Below the pieces are notes generated by a model. It was not told the DNA's origin and did not search any database. It was given only the letters and a program-made list of their open reading frames with translations. A stretch of 64,000 nt of DNA from JAVVPO01 sp036655715 (GTDB taxonomy: Bacteria; Bacillota; Clostridia; Lachnospirales; Cellulosilyticaceae): contig JAVVPO010000005.1 of the NCBI GenBank assembly GCA_036655715.1, positions 4,866-68,865 on the forward strand. The letters run 5' to 3'. This document shows positions 9,221 to 17,638 of this stretch, one piece after another. Position numbers and translations under genes: made by a program. Numbering within the stretch: position 1 is the stretch's first letter; each line of letters starts with the position of its first letter.

Positions 9221-9652
9221 TTAGTTAATCTTCACTTTGTACTTCGCTTGGTACACTTCTTTTAACTCTTCAATTTCTTTTGGATTAATATAAGGATGTA
9301 CACTTTCCATACCATCTAGCATAATGAGTGCTTCATCTAAATAGGGTATACTTCTTCTAGCATCCTCAGTCACAATCATACTAAGCCTTGCAAGTTCTTT
9401 AAAAAAATCCACTTTTTCTTCTATATAATCTTCATATACCCCATGTATATCTTTATTATATCTAAAAGTGTTTGCCTCGTAAACACCTCTAAGAATTTTA
9501 TAACTATCTTCTAGTCTATCATACTTTTTAAGTATCTTCGCTACATACACCTTAGATACCCAGTGTATTGGATCCTTTTCCACAAACTCTGGCAATCTTT
9601 CTTGTCTCTCTTCTAAAAAGTTCTTTAGTTCTAACATTTCTTCTTTATTCAC
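9221..9652 (-). CDS. Hypothetical helical protein, 143 residues
   Basis: No family is recognised. The product is charged and predicted mostly alpha-helical, with tetratricopeptide-like spacing (KVYVAKILKKYDRLEDSYKIL, LSMIVTEDARRSIPYLDEA) but no clear repeat; there is no signal peptide or membrane helix. I chose the GTG at 9650-9652 because it is preceded by GTAGGGGGAATTACC, a good ribosome binding site; an in-frame upstream ATG at 9730 would add 26 residues but has no obvious site. It lies about 140 bases after uxuB and ends in a good terminator, so it may be the last gene of the uxu transcript or stand alone. Confidence 0.7.
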   Translation of the reverse strand: MNKEEMLELKNFLEERQERLPEFVEKDPIHWVSKVYVAKILKKYDRLEDSYKILRGVYEANTFRYNKDIHGVYEDYIEEKVDFFKELARLSMIVTEDARRSIPYLDEALIMLDGMESVHPYINPKEIEELKEVYQAKYKVKIN

Positions 9653-9788
9653 GGTAATTCCCCCTACAATTTCTCTCTCTAATCTATACATTTTCTTACC
9701 ATTGTTACACACTCCCGGTAGATTCGTCAAGTATTTTCTATATATTCCTTATTTTACAAAATATTTATTTATATTATAAAGATATTGA

Positions 9789-11399
9789 TTAAAGATATTT
9801 GTTTAACGTCTCTTTTATAGCGCCTACTCCTGCTGTCATTTCAGCAAAGTATCCTTCCACTTTTTTACCTAAACCAACTTCATACAAATTAACTCCAAAT
9901 ATAGTCTCATCCGATAAAATAGGCTGTAAGTTTTTTGTAAAAGGTGCTCGGTCCCCAAGCTTGACACCTTCTAAATAAGCACATACTTTAGTTAATAGTG
10001 GATCTGAACTTAATTCAAAAGCTATGCCATTGTCATCAACTGCTAATAAGTAACGACACCATCCAGCTAATACTAAAGGTATATAGTCTAAAGATGTCAC
10101 ATCTAAATCTTTTCTTTCTTCATAAGCTTTAATCGTTTCTCCAAAACGAATAGCTAACTTTTGTGATGTGTCTGTAGCAATTCTTTGTGGGGTATCTGGT
10201 ACAAAAGGATTTGGGAATCTTACTTCGATTACTTCCTTAATGAAGTCTTCTGGCTTAATAATCTCTGGATTTACCACCACTGGCAACCCTTCTTGATAAC
10301 CTACTTTTTCAATAAGTTTTTTAAGATGCTCATCTTTCATTTCTCCCGAAATACTTGTATAGCCTAATAAACATCCATAAATTGCAAGTGTTGTATGTAA
10401 GGGATTAAGACAAGTACATACCTTCATTTTTTCTACTTTATCTACAGTTTCTCTATTTGTAAAAATAACTCCGCCTGCATCTAGCGCTGGTCTACCATTA
10501 GGGAATAAATCTTCAATAACTAAATACTGAGGCTCTTCCGCATTGACAAAAGGTGCTGTATAAGTATTTTTATTGGTGATAATTGTCTCTGTATTTTCAA
10601 GACCTTCTTCTTCAAGCGCTTTTTTAATACTTTCATCTGGTCTTGGCGTAATTTTATCAATCATACTCCAAGGGAATGATACTAAGCTCGGTGTATCAAT
10701 ATACTCAATGAAACCTTCCTCTACTAATCCATTTTCTACCCAGCTTTTTGCATAGACTCTTACTGCATTATATAACTTCGTTCCATTATGTGAACAGTTA
10801 TCCATACTTACTAGTGCTATAGGTAATTTATCTACTACATACCTCTCATAACATAAAGCTGCTAGTTTCCCAATAAAGCTTTTAGGCGCTACTCTTCCTG
10901 TTTCTAAATCATAAGCTACATCGCCATAATACTCACCAGCTGGATTAACTAGACTATATCCTTTTTCAGTAATCGTAAAGCTTACCATCTGCAAAGAAGA
11001 TTTTTTGAATATGTCTTGAAGTCTATGCCAATTCGCTGTATTTTCACTATCCCCAACGATAGATTCCACTACACTTCCAACTACTTTTTTATTGATAGAT
11101 CCATCTGGTTTTAAAACAACTAAAATACTTAAATCATCAAATGGCTTATAAGCTTTTTCAATAAGTTCATAATCATAACATTCACTTACTATAATCCCTG
11201 TATTTACTTTTCCTTTATTAAGCAACTCTTGCTGAACCACTGCTGGGAATCCCCTAAATATATTGCCAGCTCCAAAATGAAGCCATGTTGGATTATTAAA
11301 AGTTTCTTCTTTTACTTTTTCTCTATCAAAGTTTGGTAATTCATACCCTTTTGATTCAAATTCTTCTTTGTAAGATAAATAGTTATTACTTAGCTTCAT
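9789..11399 (-). CDS. uxuB: Fructuronate reductase / mannitol dehydrogenase family (UxuB)
   Basis: This is an NAD(P)-dependent oxidoreductase of the long-chain mannitol dehydrogenase family, 536 residues. Visible features are the nucleotide-binding FGAGNIFRGF near residue 40, SMDNCSHNG, SMIDKITPRPDES and the active-site region CLNPLHTTLAIYG. In the hexuronate pathway it interconverts D-fructuronate and D-mannonate, the substrate of the neighbouring UxuA, which is why UxuB is preferred over mannitol dehydrogenase. The start is the ATG at 11397-11399, preceded by GGAGGGAAAAAGC; an upstream in-frame GTG lies inside that ribosome binding site and is rejected. It follows the GntR regulator by 37 bases in the same operon. 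Confidence 0.88.
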   Translation of the reverse strand: MKLSNNYLSYKEEFESKGYELPNFDREKVKEETFNNPTWLHFGAGNIFRGFPAVVQQELLNKGKVNTGIIVSECYDYELIEKAYKPFDDLSILVVLKPDGSINKKVVGSVVESIVGDSENTANWHRLQDIFKKSSLQMVSFTITEKGYSLVNPAGEYYGDVAYDLETGRVAPKSFIGKLAALCYERYVVDKLPIALVSMDNCSHNGTKLYNAVRVYAKSWVENGLVEEGFIEYIDTPSLVSFPWSMIDKITPRPDESIKKALEEEGLENTETIITNKNTYTAPFVNAEEPQYLVIEDLFPNGRPALDAGGVIFTNRETVDKVEKMKVCTCLNPLHTTLAIYGCLLGYTSISGEMKDEHLKKLIEKVGYQEGLPVVVNPEIIKPEDFIKEVIEVRFPNPFVPDTPQRIATDTSQKLAIRFGETIKAYEERKDLDVTSLDYIPLVLAGWCRYLLAVDDNGIAFELSSDPLLTKVCAYLEGVKLGDRAPFTKNLQPILSDETIFGVNLYEVGLGKKVEGYFAEMTAGVGAIKETLNKYL

Positions 11400-11436
11400 G
11401 CTTTTTCCCTCCACTTAATTAAGTTATTTATATTTT

Positions 11437-12114
11437 CTACTTGAAGTATTGACTATACTGCTCTTTTAAAACTTCTTGATCTTGTAATACTCTTGAAAGA
11501 TGCCCATGCATCACTTCTTTTGCTAGTTTAGGATCTTTGGTTTTAATGGCTTCAACAATGGTTTTATGTTCTATAATAATATTTTCCGAATTGATATTAT
11601 TTAAGCTGAGCATTCTAATGCGCTGAAAATGTCCCATTAATCCCTCTAAGGCCTTATAGGTTCTAAGCTTATGAGATATTTCAAACAGTAGATAATGGAA
11701 CTTATTATCCGACTCCAACAGTTTAACAATCTCTCTTTTAGATGCATAAAATTCTTGTAATCTTATTACTTCTTCTAACTTTAGTATTTCTTCTTCTGAT
11801 ATATATTTAGTAACTTCTTCACATAATGCTAATTCTACTGTTTCCCTTAAAAATCTTGCTTCATTAATCGTTTCTAAGTCTATCGGTGCTACACACGTCC
11901 CTTTTTGAGGGTAAATTTCTATTATTCCTTCTTTTGCTAAGGTAATAATAGCCTCTCTTACAGGTGTTCTACTAACTGAAATAGCTTCTGCTATCTCATT
12001 CTCATTAAGCGTCTGACCCGGATAAAGAATCATATTAATGATATTATGTCTTAACACCCTAATAGCATATTCCCTTGCTAGCTCTTGCTTTTCTTTTTCT
12101 AAAATCTCAATCAT
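11437..12114 (-). CDS. GntR-family regulator, FadR/FCD subfamily (probable UxuR-type)
   Basis: The 225-residue product has an N-terminal winged helix (NENEIAEAISVSRTPVREAI, about residues 36-55, with the family's SRTPVREA signature) and a C-terminal all-helical FCD domain with candidate metal or ligand residues in DNKFHYLLFE and HKTIVEAI. Such regulators usually sense hexuronates or other small acids. It lies between uxuA and uxuB, so it most likely controls this operon, and the palindrome in the uxuA promoter is its likely operator. The start ATG follows AAGGAGTAAGTCTG. Whether it represses or activates, and which ligand it binds, cannot be told from sequence. Confidence 0.9.
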   Translation of the reverse strand: MIEILEKEKQELAREYAIRVLRHNIINMILYPGQTLNENEIAEAISVSRTPVREAIITLAKEGIIEIYPQKGTCVAPIDLETINEARFLRETVELALCEEVTKYISEEEILKLEEVIRLQEFYASKREIVKLLESDNKFHYLLFEISHKLRTYKALEGLMGHFQRIRMLSLNNINSENIIIEHKTIVEAIKTKDPKLAKEVMHGHLSRVLQDQEVLKEQYSQYFK

Positions 12115-12170
12115 CAGACTTACTCCTTAGGTTTATTCCATTGTATTATAACATCCCTATATTTGAATAA

Positions 12171-12208
12171 GGGCTTAAAATGTATTTTATGAATCCCATT
12201 TTAAACCC
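12171..12208 (-). terminator. Hairpin between uxuA and the GntR gene
   Basis: GGGCTTAAAATG pairs with CATTTTAAACCC, 12 base pairs with one G-U, around a 14-base loop. There is no strong T-run after it on the minus strand, so it may act as a partial terminator or as a transcript-stabilising stem that raises uxuA expression relative to the regulator. Confidence 0.55.
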
Positions 12209-12236
12209 CCTCTATTAATTATTTCATTATATCTTA

Positions 12237-13310
12237 TTATTTAGATGATTTCTGGATGCTTTCCCATAGACCTTCTAAGTAAGTTGCTCCTAACGCTCTA
12301 TCATAAAGTCCATATCCAGGTCTTGCTTGTTCTCCCCAAATCATACGTCCATGATCTGGTCTGATATAACCTTCAAACCCTACATCGTGGAAAGCTTTCA
12401 TTATTTCAAACATATCTAATGAACCACAGCTAGATAAATGCGCTGATTCATCGAAATCTCTCTCTGAAAAATGAATAACATTTCTTACATGTGCAAAGTG
12501 AATACGGCCTTCTTTTCCTACCTCACGTATAATTTCTGGTAAATCATTATTAAGGTTTGCACCTAATGATCCTGTACATAATGTTAAACCATTATATTTA
12601 CTTGGATTGAGAGATAAAAACTTTTGTAAATTTTCTTTTGATATAATGAGTCTATTAAGTCCAAATAGTCCCCATGGTGGATCATCCGGATGTATTGCCA
12701 TACTAATATCATATTGCTCCGCATAGGGTATCACTTCATCTAAGAAATATTTCATATTTGTCCAATATTGCTCTTCTGTTACATCTTTATAAGCCTCTAT
12801 AAGCTTAGACATTTCTTTTAATCTTTCTGGTTCCCATCCTGGAAGGCTAAATCCTTTTGATTGTTCATCAAAAAGCTCTGCCATATTACTTGGATGTCTT
12901 TTAATCACTTCTTCATGCACATAACTCATAACTTCTGAACCATCTTCAAGCTTTTTAGAAAGTTCGGAACGTGCCCAATCCATTACCGGCATAAAGTTAT
13001 AACATAAACATTTCACGCCTACTTCTGAAAGATTTTTAAGTGTTTCTATATAATTTTTAATATATTTATCCCTTGTTGGTAAACCAAGTTTAATGTCCTC
13101 ATGGATATTAACACTTTCAATCACTTCCATAGTAAGTCCTGCGTCATTAATTTCTTTTTTAAGTGCTTGAATTTCTTCTAAAGGCCACACTTCTCCTACT
13201 GGAATATCTAGTAGGGATGTACAAACCCCTACAACTCCTGGTATCTGTTTAATTTGTTGGAGTGTTACGCTATCATGTTTTTCTCCAAACCACCTTAAAA
13301 TCATTTTCAT
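12237..13310 (-). CDS. uxuA: Mannonate dehydratase (UxuA)
   Basis: UxuA dehydrates D-mannonate to 2-keto-3-deoxygluconate in hexuronate breakdown. The 357-residue TIM-barrel protein opens with MKMILRWFGEKHDSVTLQQI, typical for the family. It carries the metal and active-site segments CYNFMPVMDWARS, MAIHPDDPPWGLFGLNR, LCTGSLGANLNND, HFAHVRNV and YIRPDHGRMIWGE. The length matches the family norm. The start ATG is preceded by GAGGAG about 11 bases away. It is the first gene of the operon uxuA-gntR-uxuB, behind a promoter with a palindromic operator. Enzymes making and using the pathway neighbours (UxaC, KdgK, KdgA) are not in the window. Confidence 0.95.
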   Translation of the reverse strand: MKMILRWFGEKHDSVTLQQIKQIPGVVGVCTSLLDIPVGEVWPLEEIQALKKEINDAGLTMEVIESVNIHEDIKLGLPTRDKYIKNYIETLKNLSEVGVKCLCYNFMPVMDWARSELSKKLEDGSEVMSYVHEEVIKRHPSNMAELFDEQSKGFSLPGWEPERLKEMSKLIEAYKDVTEEQYWTNMKYFLDEVIPYAEQYDISMAIHPDDPPWGLFGLNRLIISKENLQKFLSLNPSKYNGLTLCTGSLGANLNNDLPEIIREVGKEGRIHFAHVRNVIHFSERDFDESAHLSSCGSLDMFEIMKAFHDVGFEGYIRPDHGRMIWGEQARPGYGLYDRALGATYLEGLWESIQKSSK

Positions 13311-13396
13311 AATACTCTATACTCCTCTATGTATACACCCTATTTGGTAACCACATGATTAATTGTGGCATAACAATAGCTCTAACGCTTTATTGA

Positions 13397-13424
13397 TATA
13401 CTAATATATTAGCATGTTAGTATA
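13397..13424. promoter_or_regulatory. Palindromic operator in the uxuA promoter
   Basis: Perfect 8-base arms TATACTAA (13397-13404) and TTAGTATA (13417-13424) enclose an overlapping perfect 12-base palindrome CTAATATATTAG (13401-13412). The inner palindrome covers the -10 element. The likely binder is the GntR-family protein encoded in this operon; that assignment is inference. Confidence 0.6.
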
Positions 13425-13434
13425 ATTTTTTCAA
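13406..13434 (-). promoter_or_regulatory. uxuA promoter
   Basis: On the minus strand TTGAAA (13429-13434), a 17-base spacer and TAATAT (13406-13411) form a good sigma-A-type promoter about 95 bases before uxuA. The overlapping palindrome suggests repression. The rest of 13311-13515 shows no gene. Confidence 0.65.
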
Positions 13435-13515
13435 CATCGCTAAATACACATATATTACATACTATTTTTATTTATATTCACAAATTAATTTACTTTAATT
13501 ATCATTGCGCTTTCA

Positions 13516-14217
13516 TTACTCTTCTATTAGCCTATACCCTACTCCAACTTCTGTAAAAATATATCTTGGCTCAGCAGGATTTTCTTCTATTTTTCTTCTT
13601 AGGTTAGCCATAAATACTCTCAGGGACTGGGTTTCACTTCCCATACCTACGCCCCAGACTTCTTTAATAATATAGCTGTGTGTAAGTACTTTGCCCCTCT
13701 GCTTAACTAGTGTCACAAGTATTTTGAACTCGATAGGTGTTAAATGTATTTCTTCACCTCTTATAGTTACCTTTCTTTTTTCAAAATCTATACTAAGCTC
13801 TCCTATACAAATTTTTTCTTGTTCTTGTAAATTATCTTTTTGTCTAACTACATTATGTCTTAGTGCTACTCTAAGTCTAGCTAGTAATTCTGCTACACCA
13901 AAAGGCTTTGTTAAATAATCATCTGCACCTAAATCTAATGCATGAACTTTTTCTCTTTCTTGATCCCTTGCTGATACAATGAGTACTGGTACGCTCGACC
14001 ATTTTCTAATTTCTTTTAATACATCTAATCCGTCCATATCAGGAAGTCCCAAATCTAATATAATAACATCTGGATTATAAGACATAAATAAAGCTATACC
14101 TTCTTTACCTTTATCCGCCTCTCTATATTGATACCCTTGTGTAGCTAACGTGGCACAAATAAAATTTCTTATTACTTTTTCATCTTCTATTATAAGAACT
14201 ACTGCTTGATTATTCAC
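13516..14217 (-). CDS. kdpE: Response regulator KdpE (OmpR family)
   Basis: This 233-residue regulator activates kdpFABC when potassium is scarce. The receiver domain has acidic residues E11/D12, the phosphorylated Asp55 in ILDLGLPDMDG, and Lys104 in TKPFG. The C-terminal OmpR-type winged helix includes LTPIEFKILVTLVKQRGKV and LRRKIEENP. The start is a GTG at 14215-14217 with GAGGAGAGAGTT before it, 10 bases after the kdpD stop. It is the last gene of kdpFABCDE. The tandem 11-base repeats upstream of kdpF are its likely binding site. The next gene beyond is the separately promoted uxu operon. Confidence 0.95.
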   Translation of the reverse strand: MNNQAVVLIIEDEKVIRNFICATLATQGYQYREADKGKEGIALFMSYNPDVIILDLGLPDMDGLDVLKEIRKWSSVPVLIVSARDQEREKVHALDLGADDYLTKPFGVAELLARLRVALRHNVVRQKDNLQEQEKICIGELSIDFEKRKVTIRGEEIHLTPIEFKILVTLVKQRGKVLTHSYIIKEVWGVGMGSETQSLRVFMANLRRKIEENPAEPRYIFTEVGVGYRLIEE

Positions 14218-14227
14218 AACTCTCTCC

Positions 14228-16936
14228 TCATCTTATTTCATTCTCTTTTGGTAACGTAAAGATAAATTCTGCACCACCTTCAGGATTATTTCTTACAAAT
14301 ATTTTTCCACCATGTGCTTCTATAATGGATTTACAAATAGCAAGTCCTAGCCCCACACATCTTCTACTGTCAGTACTTCCATGAGCTACTGTATAGAATC
14401 TATCAAATATAGATGCTATAGACTCTTCAGGTATTCCCTCTCCATTATCACTTACTTTGCAAATAATCTCTTCTAAACTATCTACCACTTCTACTTTAAT
14501 AATAGAATCCTCTTTGGTATATTTAAAAGCATTCTCAACTAGATTAATAATCACTTGTTCTATTAATTTTCCATCCATAGGTATCATAAGCATTTGATTT
14601 GGAATCTTTACTTCTAAAATATGATTTTCTACACATTTCTTGACATGACTTATTGCTTCAGCAATAACCTCTTCCACTACCTCTATATCTTTTTTCATCT
14701 GTAGCTTACCTTCATCAATTTTAGTCATACTAAGTAAATTCTCTACCAATCTTACCAGCCACTCGGAGTCTTCATAAATCCCTTTTATAAGTTCTTTCTT
14801 AGTCTCTTCATCTAACTGCTCCCCGCTATTTAGTATTAGGCTACTTGCTCCTGATATACCTGTAAGTGGTGTCCGTAGGTCATGTGATATGGCTCTTAGC
14901 AAATTGCTTCTTAGGCGTTCTCTTTCTATTTCTATTTTTACCACTTCTTGTTCTTTCGTTAATCGTTCCCTTTCTAAAGCTAATGCCATCTGAGCAATAA
15001 TCGTTTGAATAAAGCTTTGCTGTTCTCTATCATTATCTTCCTCTTCACAAGAAATCCCTACTATAGCCATAATATTTCCTTGTCCCTTGATAGGTATGTA
15101 GTGCCTATTGGACCCCGGCAAAGTATCTGTACCTCTGCCGGCTTCTCTATGATTCCTAAGTACCCAATCAATTACAGCACTTTCTTGTCTTCCACCTATC
15201 TCAGCAGTACTTTCTTTATTATATTCACCTATATAAGGTTTATCTTCACACTCCCCATTTACGACTTTATAATAAATAATATTTTTTCTAAGTACCGTAC
15301 TAAGTTGTTCTAGTCCATGTACAATTATATTTTCTTCACCTGAAAGATACAAAAAACTTCTTCCAATACGATAAAGCATCTGTGTGTGCTCTTCTCTCTT
15401 AGAATATAATCTTGCTTGTTCTTGAAGTCTAGTCGTTAGCATAGATGTAGTTAATGCCACTATAATCGTAGTAATTAAATCGCTGTACTCATCTACTAAA
15501 AATGTATAATGTGGCTCAATAAACAAATAGTTATAACACAATGTAGCTAGGACTGCTGCAACAAGTCCTATGGTGTACCCTTTAACTTCTATAGATATAA
15601 TAAGTATCGCTATGGTATAAACCATCATCATATTTTGATCTGCAAATCCTATTTGTCTAAGCCCTAATCCAATAATTGTGGCTATAAGTAGCACCATTAT
15701 ACTTTTAAAAATGTCTTGATTATATCCTTTAAGCTGAAAATTCCCCCAAGATTTCTGTCTTCTCCTCAGTATATAGTCTTCAGGTCTTCCGGGAATAACA
15801 TGCACATCTATAAATTTAGTAGAAGCAAGTAACCTATCTACTATATCTCCCTTACCTAATAGCTTTAAATTATATCGTCTGATGGGTTGATTCTTACCTA
15901 TTATAATTTTTGTAATATTACATATCTTAGCATAGCGAATAAGCTCTTCCACCACATCTTCTCCGTGAATAAGCGTCACTTCTCCTCCTAATTTTTCTGC
16001 TAAGTCCATGTTCTTATTCAGCTGCGTCGCTACTTCTTTACTACTTTTTTGATCTCTAGGTGTTTCAATATACACAGCAATCCATCTTGCGTTAAATGCA
16101 CTTGCCATTCTTGAAGCTGTTCGTATCACACGAGCTGAAGATTTAGATGCACTAATACATACTAAAAACTGTTCTACTGTTGGTAATATGGGTGCATCTT
16201 TTTTTGCCCTTCTAGATATCTGTACTTCTTTATTTACCCTATCCGCTATCCTTCTTAGAGCAATTTCTCTTAAAGCATGTAAGTTATCTATTTTAAAAAA
16301 ATTGTATTTAGCTAATTTTGCTTGACTTACTTCATAAATTTTCCCCTTAGAAAATCTCTTTTGTAAGTCTTCCGGTGCAATATCAATAAGCTCTACTTGG
16401 TCCGCTTCATCAAGCACTTTATCAGGTATTGTTTCTTTTACAATGACATTTGTAATACTAGAAACAACATCATTAAGACTCTCTATATGCTGAACATTCA
16501 CAGTTGTAAATACATCTATTCCCTCTTGCAAAAGTTCCTCTATATCTTGCCATCTTTTATAGTGCCTTGATCCCTTTGCATTGGTATGTGCTAACTCATC
16601 AACCAATATCAGTTCTGGCCTTCTCTTTATTGCCCCATCTAGGTCAAGTTCTCTTTGCTTAATATTTCTATAGATAATCTCTTTTGCTGCTAACTGTTCA
16701 AACCCGTCTAACAAAGCTAGTGTTTCAGGTCTTGCATGAGGCTCTACATAACCTACTACAACCTCTACACCAGCTTGTTTCAGTTCCCTTGCAGCATCTA
16801 ACATGGCATAGGTTTTACCTACTCCTGCTGCATATCCAAAGAAAATCTTGAGCTGACCTCTTACCTTTTTACTCTCTTCTCTTTGTATTTGTTCTAATAA
16901 TTGGTTAGGATCTAATCGCTCTTCTTCATCCATCAT
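14228..16936 (-). CDS. kdpD: Sensor histidine kinase KdpD
   Basis: This 902-residue membrane kinase pairs with KdpE. Domain order: the N-terminal KdpD domain with Walker A FGYAAGVGKT (residues 33-42) and LVDELAHTNAKGSRHYKRW; a universal-stress-protein-like domain (about 250-370, with KIIIGKNQPIRRY); four close membrane helices of the DUF4118 type (about 400-500); a GAF-like linker; the dimerisation/phosphoacceptor box ISHDLRTPLTG; and the ATPase domain with NLVENAFKYT, VSDNGEGIPEE and VGLGLAICKSI. The length is close to the usual 890-900. The start ATG-ATG follows GGAAGAAAGG. It lies 87 bases after kdpC, slightly more than elsewhere in the operon, so an internal promoter is possible. Confidence 0.96.
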   Translation of the reverse strand: MMDEEERLDPNQLLEQIQREESKKVRGQLKIFFGYAAGVGKTYAMLDAARELKQAGVEVVVGYVEPHARPETLALLDGFEQLAAKEIIYRNIKQRELDLDGAIKRRPELILVDELAHTNAKGSRHYKRWQDIEELLQEGIDVFTTVNVQHIESLNDVVSSITNVIVKETIPDKVLDEADQVELIDIAPEDLQKRFSKGKIYEVSQAKLAKYNFFKIDNLHALREIALRRIADRVNKEVQISRRAKKDAPILPTVEQFLVCISASKSSARVIRTASRMASAFNARWIAVYIETPRDQKSSKEVATQLNKNMDLAEKLGGEVTLIHGEDVVEELIRYAKICNITKIIIGKNQPIRRYNLKLLGKGDIVDRLLASTKFIDVHVIPGRPEDYILRRRQKSWGNFQLKGYNQDIFKSIMVLLIATIIGLGLRQIGFADQNMMMVYTIAILIISIEVKGYTIGLVAAVLATLCYNYLFIEPHYTFLVDEYSDLITTIIVALTTSMLTTRLQEQARLYSKREEHTQMLYRIGRSFLYLSGEENIIVHGLEQLSTVLRKNIIYYKVVNGECEDKPYIGEYNKESTAEIGGRQESAVIDWVLRNHREAGRGTDTLPGSNRHYIPIKGQGNIMAIVGISCEEEDNDREQQSFIQTIIAQMALALERERLTKEQEVVKIEIERERLRSNLLRAISHDLRTPLTGISGASSLILNSGEQLDEETKKELIKGIYEDSEWLVRLVENLLSMTKIDEGKLQMKKDIEVVEEVIAEAISHVKKCVENHILEVKIPNQMLMIPMDGKLIEQVIINLVENAFKYTKEDSIIKVEVVDSLEEIICKVSDNGEGIPEESIASIFDRFYTVAHGSTDSRRCVGLGLAICKSIIEAHGGKIFVRNNPEGGAEFIFTLPKENEIR

Positions 16937-17023
16937 GTTTTTAACCTTTCTTCCCCTTATATAATTTGTATATGCATATATTTTTTACTTAATACAAATT
17001 CTATCATGGTTTTCGGAAGTTTC

Positions 17024-17605
17024 CTACTCTAAATCATCTAATGATAAATTTAGACTAACAACATTAACTCTTTCCTCTCCAAGGAATCCAAGTTGTCTTC
17101 CTTGCGTATGCTCTTTTATCAAACTTACTACCTCTTCTACCTCTAAGTTTCTACACTTAGCTACTCTCTCTGCTTGATAGATTGCAGAAGCTACTGAAAT
17201 ATGCGGATCCAGCCCACTAGCTGAAGCCGTCACCAAATCTACAGGTATAGCTTCTGTCTGTCCTTTATGCGCTTCTTGCAATATCTTTACTCTCTTAGCC
17301 ATAGTTTTTTCAAGTGTCTCCCCTGCTGGTGATTGATTAGAACCCGCTGAGCCTAATGCATTATAAGGATAGTCGCCTGTCATAGATGGCCTTGCCCAAA
17401 AATACTTTTCATCTATAAAGGATTGACCGATTAATTCACTTCCTATAATCATACCATCTTTCTTTATTAAGCTCCCATTTGCTTCATGACTAAATAGCGT
17501 TTGTCCTAAAACTGTTACTGCCCCAGGATAAATCACTCCCGTAATTATAGTAAATACCAATAAAAACTTAAATGCTTGTTTAAATGTTGCTATTAATTCG
17601 CACAT
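17024..17605 (-). CDS. kdpC: Potassium-transporting ATPase subunit C (KdpC)
   Basis: KdpC is the single-span assembly and affinity subunit of the KdpFABC potassium pump. The 193-residue product has one N-terminal membrane helix (FKFLLVFTIITGVIYPGAVT), followed by an extracytoplasmic domain with the conserved GSELIGQSF, YFWARPSMTGDYPYNALGS, SNQSP and VTASASGLDPHIS blocks. The length is normal. The start ATG follows GAGGGAGATTCTA and lies 33 bases after kdpB. Confidence 0.95.
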   Translation of the reverse strand: MCELIATFKQAFKFLLVFTIITGVIYPGAVTVLGQTLFSHEANGSLIKKDGMIIGSELIGQSFIDEKYFWARPSMTGDYPYNALGSAGSNQSPAGETLEKTMAKRVKILQEAHKGQTEAIPVDLVTASASGLDPHISVASAIYQAERVAKCRNLEVEEVVSLIKEHTQGRQLGFLGEERVNVVSLNLSLDDLE

Positions 17606-17638
17606 TAGAATCTCCCTCTTTTACATATATCATGTATT

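Noticed and set aside
11400..11414. uxuB start at the upstream GTG
   Set aside because: The GTG lies inside the GGAGG site that serves the ATG at 11399.
15005..15313. Plus-strand 102-residue frame inside kdpD
   Set aside because: It is a shadow of the kinase gene; no site and no family resemblance.
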